A stretch of 64,000 nt of DNA from Symbiodinium natans. Lineage: Eukaryota > Sar > Dinophyceae > Suessiales > Symbiodiniaceae. The DNA lies in the NCBI GenBank assembly GCA_905221605.1, contig CAJNDS010001602.1, positions 226,501 to 290,500 on the forward strand, written 5' to 3'. The notes beneath the pieces were generated by a model. The model did not search any database and was not told where the DNA came from. It worked only from the letters and a program-made list of their open reading frames with translations. Below, one piece after another: positions 57,355-64,000 of the stretch (positions within the stretch are counted from its first letter, which is position 1; the number at the start of each line of letters is the position of its first letter). Both the position numbers and the translations under genes were made by a program.

Positions 57355-57585
57355 CTCAACCATCGCCATCGCCGTGGAGAAAGGCCCAGTGGCCCAGTGG
57401 CTACTAGCCCATGGGTTCACAAGCTCACAATTGAAGCTGTAGGGCTGACCGCTGACCCGCAGGGCTGACAGTCCAAATGCGCCTAGACGTGAAGGGTACG
57501 GCTTCTCAAGCTTACACCTGGAACGATGAAACGCCATGCTAAACTCAACACTCCAAACCATCACAGCTTCGACAGCCACTTCCGC
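57355..57585 (-). CDS. Unrecognised protein, two exons in frame
   Basis: 57518-57585 reads AEVAVEAVMVWSVEFSMAFH then RS between AATAGCAG and donor TCCAG before GTGTAAG. 57355-57436 follows CCCTACAG with the matching phase, reads FNCELVNPWASSHWATGPFS then TAMAMVE, and ends at donor GAG before GTGAGC. All four splice words are near consensus and the intron is 81 nt. Family unknown. A plus-strand frame that looks vaguely ankyrin-like over the same bases is not favoured. Confidence 0.62.
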
Positions 57586-57699
57586 CTGCTATTCAGGGAT
57601 TTAGGCCCCCATTTCGGCCCTTTGCGGTTCAGGGTTTGGGGAGGCCGGTTCTAGTTTGGGGTGTGTTTGGACTGTTTCGAGGCCAGAGGCTTTGGAGGG

Positions 57700-57950
57700 C
57701 GGGAAACGCTTTACCGGTGCAGGCTTGGTGACCAAGTTGCTTGCAAGGTTCGGGAAACACTGCGTCGGCAACCCGAACCCTAAGAGAAGCCCAAAGAAAA
57801 CCGGCCAGCACAGAGCCCTGCAGTGAATCCAGTGGTTGAATGTTCCGGCTTCGACGAGCTTCAACCCTGCACCAGAATAGAAGTTGGCAGCTTGAAAACT
57901 ACACATTTGAATGAACCCTGCAGCCGTGAGGGACCTTTCTAGTGTGCAGC
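57700..57950 (-). CDS. Possible exon
   Basis: A long open minus-strand frame contains AANFYSGAGLKLVEAGTFNH then WIHCRALCWPVFFGLLLGF, with a hydrophobic segment. Edges not fixed. It could be upstream of the exon pair at 57.4-57.6 kb. Confidence 0.38.
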
Positions 57951-58119
57951 TGTGAAAGCATTCCCGGACAGTTTCCGGAAATGTTTGGCGAGTTCCTACA
58001 CGAATTACCACCCAACCGCTCTCCCCAAGTTTGAGCGAAGGCAGGCGGGTGCGAACAGGTGAACTGATCAAGGCCAAACCTGTACATCCATCTCAAACTG
58101 TCTAAACTAAAACAAAACC

Positions 58120-58516
58120 CAAAACTCAAGCCTCCATCAGACCTCCGCCACCGGCCTCCTTTGAAGGCGAGGTGGCGGTTCTTGAGAAATTGCAGGTTGG
58201 TTCTGTTGTGGCTGGGTGCATGCCACGCAAGGTCGCCCGAAACACTCCAAACCCAGATGCTTGTGGCTTAATTGGCTTAGGAAGTTGTAAGGCGGAATGT
58301 GAGGCCATGCAGAGACAGGCTGATAACATCACAAACAACATGACACTACAAGGAGTCGCTCGAGACCAAGCCCGTCGGCCCCAACCTGAAAATGTGGAAG
58401 CTGTTTGCGAGAAGGCCCCTTGGATCAGGGGGGCACCAGCAGTGTGGCCGAGCGGGTTCCAGAGCTGCTCATCAGCCCCTGACTCATCAGCCCGCGACTC
58501 TCCTCCTCTCCAGTAA
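58120..58516 (+). CDS. Possible long exon
   Basis: Open plus-strand frame with EVAVLEKLQVGSVVAGCMPR, CGLIGLGSCKAECEAMQRQA and VARDQARRPQPENVEAVCEK, ending at TAA. The middle looks coding. The antisense is open as well. Confidence 0.42.
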
Positions 58517-58529
58517 TGACAGCCCGGAG

Positions 58530-59240
58530 CCTTGAGCATAGGTTCTTGGCGCAAGAAAGATCTTTGACAGCAGATATCCCACGAACCCCATAGAAATCCC
58601 ACCAACCCTGAACCCTAAACCGCGGGTGGGGGATGGCTTGAGGATCATTCTGCATTCTGCATCCGGCTTCTGGTTGGTCTATACCCCCAGCTCAGAAGCC
58701 CCAGTACCGGAGTCTAGCCGACGATTCCTCGGGCCTCGTTTAGGCTTCAAGTTTGGATGCTTGGGTTGCTTTTTGCCGGCCCTTTCCTTGGTGAGGCAGA
58801 GGATGAAGCTTGGTGAGGACCCAGGTGGCTCAAAACCATGTTAACACCGAGCCCGACTGTGGAAGGAGATGCGTAGGGGCGGGCACCTCTTGCGGCCAGA
58901 GCAGCTGTTCATATCCACGAGGAGCTGCGACCTTGTCCTTCTTACCAAATCCTAAGCAGAAACAGTTCCTTGGCTGACAGCAGGAAAGAAGCTTTCAACA
59001 AACTCCTCAAACGCATAGCTGCTCATATCACCAAAAGTGCCGGCTGCACAAACGAAGGCTACAAAATCACGTAGATACTGACTGTGAGCGGAGTCCCATG
59101 GAACAAGTATCAATCCACAAGTCGTAAGCTTTGAGCGCCCTTCAAACCCACACTCCCATCAGCCGAAGTTCCCGAAGTAGTGGCAGTACTCGAAGAAGAT
59201 TTCCATGTACGTTTCGAACTCCAATCGGTCGTGCAGCCTG
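58530..59240. other. No convincing gene
   Basis: Telomere-like words (ACCCTGAACCCTAAACC) lie at 58604-58620. No exon supported. Confidence 0.4.
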
Positions 59241-59247
59241 CTCTCAG

Positions 59248-59492
59248 ATCTTGGAGCGCAGCGGGCTAGAGAACTACAGAAGGCAGCAACCCTTAAGAAA
59301 CTTAAGAATGGTCAGCAAAACTGGGAGAGGAGCCTTCAAGCCGACAAGGAAAGGCCTAGGTTTCGCACCAGCTCCGAGGCCGTCGGAGATGGTCTAGATT
59401 TCGATATCTGGCCACCATCTACCGCAAGGGCATCTAGCCGACAAAGGAAATTAGACCCCAGAAACCAGTTCTTGCGAATCCTACAAATTTAG
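59248..59492 (+). CDS. Coiled-coil C-terminal exon
   Basis: Follows GCCTGCTCTCAG and is open for 80 codons to TAG. Reads LGAQRARELQKAATLKKLKN then GQQNWERSLQADKERPRF, and later DGLDFDIWPPSTARAS. Antisense frames contain stops. A basic helix followed by a polar tail. Family unknown. Confidence 0.58.
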
Positions 59493-59559
59493 GGAATAAT
59501 CATCAATAGCAATAGCCCAAAGACAAGAACAGGGAAGGACCCGGCCTTCGCATGATGTG

Positions 59560-59790
59560 GTGCTGCCTGAAACTTGAACGGTCAGGCTGAGCATCTGGAA
59601 CTCAACATTTAAGCTATTGAGCTGCTTAAGGTCAATCTGCAAAGATTCTCGTGGACCTGCAATCTTAACCCCAGCTGCGAGTATCAGGCCTGGGGTGGGA
59701 TTTTTGGGAGGCGGAGCGGCGTCCGTTGAGACAGCCAGGACAACGGGCTCATTCCGAGACAGGGGTCTAATGTTCAGGGTTATTTTGGAG
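59560..59790 (-). CDS. Unrecognised exon
   Basis: Contains PVVLAVSTDAAPPPKNPTPG, LILAAGVKIAGPRESLQIDL and KQLNSLNVEFQMLSLTVQVS. An internal AG at ATTGCAG or TTTGCAG may be the true exon start. Family unknown. It faces the plus-strand exon just below it tail to tail. Confidence 0.45.
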
Positions 59791-59879
59791 CAGGGTCTTG
59801 CAGCAGCCGCCACCCCGGCTCCAATGAAGTGCCAGCAAGATGCTGTTCTCGCTGCATGAAGAGGTACTCTTTCCTTAGA

Positions 59880-60700
59880 GCCAAATTAGCCAAATGGAGG
59901 TTAATGGCATGGAGCATAGGCTAGGATTCGACTTTGAGGGTGTAGGCCTGTAGAGCTTACGCAAGGTCTTTAGGCTGCTTGCAAAGGCTTTTGGGACCAG
60001 TGGATCTTCCTCGCACCTGGCAGGATACCGCCGCCTGATTCGCTGCCGAAGCATCCCTCTCGTGTAGAGCATGGCCTGTCAGGGCGTGGGGCCTATCTGT
60101 GGCTACGAAGTACTAGCTCATGATGCGCACGCTACAGCAAAAAAAATCGGTGTCAAGCAACACCGCTTTGACTATGGAATCCCTTTTCTGCCGGTGGATA
60201 TCATTGTTACCTCTTTCATGGAAAGCGGCACATCATTAGGGAACAACTCCTCCATGCCTGGACTGCAGCGAAGCCCAGCAAGCCTAAGCCAACACCCTGA
60301 AAAGAGCCAAGCGGTCCTTCTCCTCGCCCGCCCGAGCAGAATGTGGATTGCTCCATCCTTCGCGCTTGACATCCTCCAGATGGCTCGTTAGAATCACCAT
60401 GATCTAGACGGCTTGGAGGGCCCTTCCTCTGCAGAGGAGTAGATGTTACGGCTGCTCAAATCCGAGAGGTCTGTGTTGATGGGCTTGGTCAAACCCTGAC
60501 ACGGAACCCAGCTTTTTGCCTCAGCATAGGCGCATTTCAAGACGTAGACCGGGTTGCCTCGTATGTGTCACAACAACTTCCGGCTTGGTGCAGATGCAGG
60601 AAGGGAGCTTCGATGCGAATGGCATGTAATCAACTCCGGGGAGATACAACATCCCTCGTCATCTGACCAAGGAAATCCAACGCAAACCAAGCTCCGGAAT
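59880..60700. other. Open frames on both strands, none firm
   Basis: Plus: KQHRFDYGIPFLPVDIIVTS at about 60148-60220. Minus: NDVPLSMKEVTMISTGRKG over the same bases. Neither has good splice edges. Confidence 0.3.
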
Positions 60701-60704
60701 TTCC

Positions 60705-60753
<49 letters not shown>

Positions 60754-60769
60754 TGTGTGTGTGTGTGTT
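60705..60769. repeat. (GT)n microsatellite
   Basis: GT repeat broken by one GG. On the opposite strand it is the same motif as the CA array at 11.4 kb. Confidence 0.97.
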
Positions 60770-60779
60770 GGTTGCAGCA

Positions 60780-61760
60780 AACTGGGAGTCTGTTGTGGGG
60801 CCGAAACTACAAGAACCCACGTGGCTTCTAAATTTCCACATGGGATGCTCTGAAATCCAAGACCGGTGTGCGTCCTAAGATAGTGGCGAAAGGCCACTGT
60901 CATCGGAATTTCATGCATTTGAGCATCCACCACTTACAATTTGCAACCTTTTTGGGCTTCTGCTTAGGCTTAGGGCTTATATGAGTATTGCACCTTACAT
61001 ACCTTGACATGAGGTCCTCGGGCCTCAAACCTCCACACCCTCAGTCGTGCAAGTCCTGAAGCCCTTATATAAACCCTTCCTTCAACCAAAGGCTGAACAT
61101 CCTACACCCCTGCCTTAGATCTTGATCTACCCCTCAAACCCCGAAATGTCGCGGATGTATTTGGTACAGGGTTGGATTCTTATTTGGTTTATCCTGGCAA
61201 GTATTGGCCATTGCCCCTTACCTGCAGTCTTCCGCAAAAAGCAACTTCGGCACGCAAAGCACATGTATAAAGCTTCTCAGGAGCAGGAGACACACTGAAA
61301 CATTTACATTGACGGTAATTACAACAAAAACATTAAACTATGCAGATTCTGAGCCCTGTCATAGGGTTTGAAAGGCCTGCACCCCGAACCGCAGCTGAGC
61401 CGCAGTTGTACCAAGTATACGGCTTGTGTAGCATCACCTCATCCACCGTCTGCACACTGGACTGCGGTGTATCCGGCCGCCGCCACGGTCGCGCCACCAC
61501 CAGGTACGCGAATACCTGCCGCACCAGAGTCCCTAAACACTGAACCCGAAGCAGAGACCAAGATAGACCAAGCCTAAATCCTTTCCAACCCCTGCCCCCC
61601 TGTGTGTTGAGGGATTTCGGGCTTAGTTGCGGGCCCCTGGATCGCGGCATATCGCTGCAATTACTCCAAAGTTTTGACTTGAGGTGCAGTGTGCACCCAA
61701 GCCCTGCCACAAAGGAGACAGTGCCCACGAAACAGGGGGCGGAGTAGCAACACCCTCTTT
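60780..61760. other. No convincing gene
   Basis: No exon with splice edges on either strand. Confidence 0.4.
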
Positions 61761-61779
61761 AGATCCTCTTCAGTCTGGC

Positions 61780-62052
61780 TTAGACTTGTTCAATTACCAC
61801 GACACCCAGAGGCAGGAGGCCACCGCCATCACCACAATCCTCGGATGTGTTGGAACCATCGGGGAAAGGGGAAGCTGCATTATGTTGTCTCACCCCAGCA
61901 GGTTGCCACAAGAGCAGTCAAGAAGCAAAGAGAGGATGGCTGACACGGTCGACTCGAAGTACACGATGCCCGACCTGCACGAAGCACGGATTTTACAAGT
62001 CCCCAACTTGCCCATGCCGGACAACTATGACCTTAAAGCAACGAGATCTTGA
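61780..62052 (+). CDS. Possible C-terminal exon
   Basis: Reads LDLFNYHDTQRQEATAITTI and later DTVDSKYTMPDLHEARILQV, then PNLPMPDNYDL, open to TGA. The antisense frames have stops. Natural composition but edges not fixed. Confidence 0.4.
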   Translation, partial: LDLFNYHDTQRQEATAITTILGCVGTIGERGSCIMLSHPSRLPQEQSRSKERMADTVDSKYTMPDLHEARILQVPNLPMPDNYDLKATRS

Positions 62053-62059
62053 AGCAAAA

Positions 62060-62830
62060 GCTCTCAACCCCGTCCCTCCTGCCCTCCAAAACAACACACG
62101 GACTCGTTCAGAATCCGACCCAGCAAACTCAATAGGAACAACTCGAAGTACAAAAGAGCAAACAAACTCCATCAGCTACAGTCATGCATCAGCAGGGCTC
62201 TATGTTCACAGGTCAACATCTACACACCTATCAACTTCTTGAGAAAACCAGTCCCAGTTTTTGAGACCCTCCTCAGTATTCCAGGAATGCGGCAAGTAAA
62301 GTTGCATACAGCCGAAGCAGCCCGAGCTCTGAAGCCCATGCAAACCATCCATCTAAACAAAACAAAGGCAGTGGATTGAAAGCTGACACATGGCCTGATG
62401 GCCCAGACAAATGCAGAGCCCGCGAGGCAACTCTGCGGTAGGGCCCAGAAAAGCCATGCCTTGAGTCGGCAAACGCATCAAGACTCGCGGTGTTTTTGAT
62501 GCTCGCCAGGGCAGCTCTCTAAGGAATCCGCTTGTGTGTTTGGACTTTGCGAGCTGGACGCCTTTGCATCTCAACACCCAAGTAGAAGCAGGCTCGCCTG
62601 CTTGTCGGCGACGAACCCCGCCCACCCCCTCCCCACCCCACCCCAGCCCCGCCCAAGTGTTGATAAAGCGACCACGGCCACTGCCACCACATGCAGTGGC
62701 AAGAAGCGAATCTGGCTTCCCAGATTCGGCAATGGCAAGAACCTCCCCTGAAGCCAGGCCCCAGCCCGAGCCTCGAAAGTTGTACGCTGATGCGAGGATG
62801 CAGAAGGATGCAGAAAGCTTAGGAAAGAAT
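62060..62830. other. No convincing gene
   Basis: Only low-confidence frames. A C-rich tract lies at about 62620-62650. Confidence 0.4.
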
Positions 62831-62838
62831 CCTCGACG

Positions 62839-62985
62839 TCAATAATGCACCCAAGCTGACACAACTTCCTGTGAGAGCCTGTGCACCTCACCCTCGGAAG
62901 CATGAACCGCCCAAGCCCTACATACATCTTGACAAAAGGATTGCCAACCAGGGTCGGTAGTGTCCAGAAGGTGGCCATTGAAATT
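62839..62985 (-). CDS. Possible C-terminal exon
   Basis: Reads GHLLDTTDPGWQSFCQDVCR, AWAVHASEGEVHRLSQEVVS then AWVHY to a stop at 62839-62841. A helical and natural peptide. The acceptor is not fixed. Confidence 0.42.
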   Translation of the reverse strand, partial: NFNGHLLDTTDPGWQSFCQDVCRAWAVHASEGEVHRLSQEVVSAWVHY

Positions 62986-62999
62986 GGATGCAGATTGCA

Positions 63000-63740
63000 C
63001 CCGCAGATGCATGAAGCGAGACCAGTACCAATAGAACCTGGGGGGATTTGGGATGGAGGGAGACCTTAAGGCTCCCTTGATGGCACAGATATTCAGCCCA
63101 CACAAAAGAAAGCCTTACAAGAATAATCGTGACATCAGTAGGGTCTCATATCAGGGAGTAGGCCCCCATACTGAACCAAACCACAGGAGGCGGACGATGC
63201 AAGGTCAGGAGAACAAACTTCAAAAGCACAGCGCTAAAGATCAGCCTCCCCAGTCAATCCTGCACAAGACTGCCCATTCAGAAGGTCACTTTGATCTAGG
63301 CAAAGCCCTGTCGTTTGTGTACGGCTTTCAAACAACGCCACAGCAACATTTTGAGTTGCGGTGGGCCAAGAGACAGTTGTTTGGGGTATTTATTCAATCT
63401 GGGCCACCACAGATGTTAGAAACTGTCACTAAGACCACTGCACAGACCAGAAGGTCAGCATCATGAAGAGTCTCCACCTTAGGTCTCGCTTCAGGGCTGG
63501 TGCTCAGGGTGGGATACGGACTTGGGACTTGCCGTTCGCAGGCTTTCATGTCGTGGCACTATGGGATAGACCCATCTGGCCAGCACTGCATGGTCCGTCA
63601 CCGCTCAGGGGCTGTTACAAAAACAGAATTGTCTCCGAGCGCGTAATCTGAAGTGATCCAAAAAATCGATCTCTCCTTTGCCTTGCAGCCCAGCTTCACC
63701 GACTCTGTGATGATGGCCGTGACCTCACTGGTTCTTCTTT
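63000..63740. other. No firm gene
   Basis: A 137-residue plus-strand frame (63053-63466) is open and lysine/glutamine-rich, with FQTTPQQHFELRWAKRQLFG. It has no clear splice edges and an A-rich composition, so it is left unassigned. Confidence 0.3.
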
Positions 63741-63761
63741 AAATGCACTCGATCTGTTCAG

Positions 63762-63837
63762 TACATATACATATATATATATATACATGTGAGAGAGAAA
63801 GAGAGACAGAGAAAGTAAGTAAGAAAGTAGGCAAGTA
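63762..63837. repeat. (TA)n / (GA)n / (AAGT)n compound microsatellite
   Basis: TATATA run, then GAGAGA, then AGTAAGTAAGAAAGTAGG units in succession. Confidence 0.92.
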
Positions 63838-64000
63838 CGTGTATTCATGTGTACAAGATTCTTAACTGAGGGTTTGAGTCAAGCAAGCGGACTTTCAATG
63901 GAAATCCGCATTGTGGGGAGGGGTGGTTGCAGGGCTCAGTTGTCTGAAGGTGCACAAGGAACAAGACCTCAGTCATCAGATGCAACACATTCACAAATTC

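Noticed and set aside
57253..57468. Ankyrin-like plus-strand reading (EKGPVAQWLLAHG)
   Set aside because: Only part of one unit, no second repeat, and the minus strand carries two exons with consensus splice sites in matching phase.

Overview
The window looks like nuclear DNA from an alveolate alga, most likely a dinoflagellate. Three proteins can be rebuilt from split genes: a dynein heavy chain, a nucleotide-sugar transporter and an ARF-like GTPase. A fourth locus carries DUF4116 repeats. Joining their exons in frame requires introns that start with GC or GA as well as GT, nearly always ending AG followed by G. That mixture is characteristic of dinoflagellate nuclear genes. Degenerate copies of the plant/dinoflagellate telomere word TTTAGGG scattered through non-coding DNA agree with this. 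No ribosome-binding sites, operons, rRNA, tRNA, CRISPR array or reverse transcriptase was seen, and nothing supports a bacterial or organelle origin.

Layout. 0.1-4.1 kb: linker region of a dynein heavy chain, minus strand, running off the left edge. 4.5-7.2 kb: further minus-strand exons of unrecognised genes. 7.6-9.0 kb: plus-strand exons around a very G-rich minisatellite. 9.0-12.7 kb: almost no coding signal, with a 202-bp CA array. 12.9-14.6 kb: SLC35A-type nucleotide-sugar transporter, minus strand, almost complete. 15-23.5 kb: a few isolated exons among CT/GA microsatellites and minisatellites. 23.6-37 kb: a dense run of mostly minus-strand exons from one or more large, partly coiled-coil proteins that I could not name, interrupted by a few plus-strand exons. 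37-46.6 kb: scattered exons on both strands. 47.2-47.9 kb: complete two-exon ARF-like gene, minus strand. 48-63 kb: more single or paired exons, including a DUF4116 gene at 54.2-55.4 kb and a three-exon coiled-coil fragment at 56.2-56.9 kb.

How the genes relate. The recognised genes concern cilia or microtubule transport (dynein), Golgi sugar import (SLC35A) and membrane traffic (ARF-like). They are not a pathway; they look like ordinary neighbours in a gene-sparse genome with short exons (27-384 nt in the rebuilt models) and introns of about 90-640 nt. All four recognised genes lie on the minus strand, which fits the unidirectional gene clusters known in dinoflagellates. Many other exons are called only because an open, natural-looking peptide is bounded by plausible splice sites, and several consecutive ones keep frame. 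Their functions are left open. Exon limits given as 'about' are approximate.
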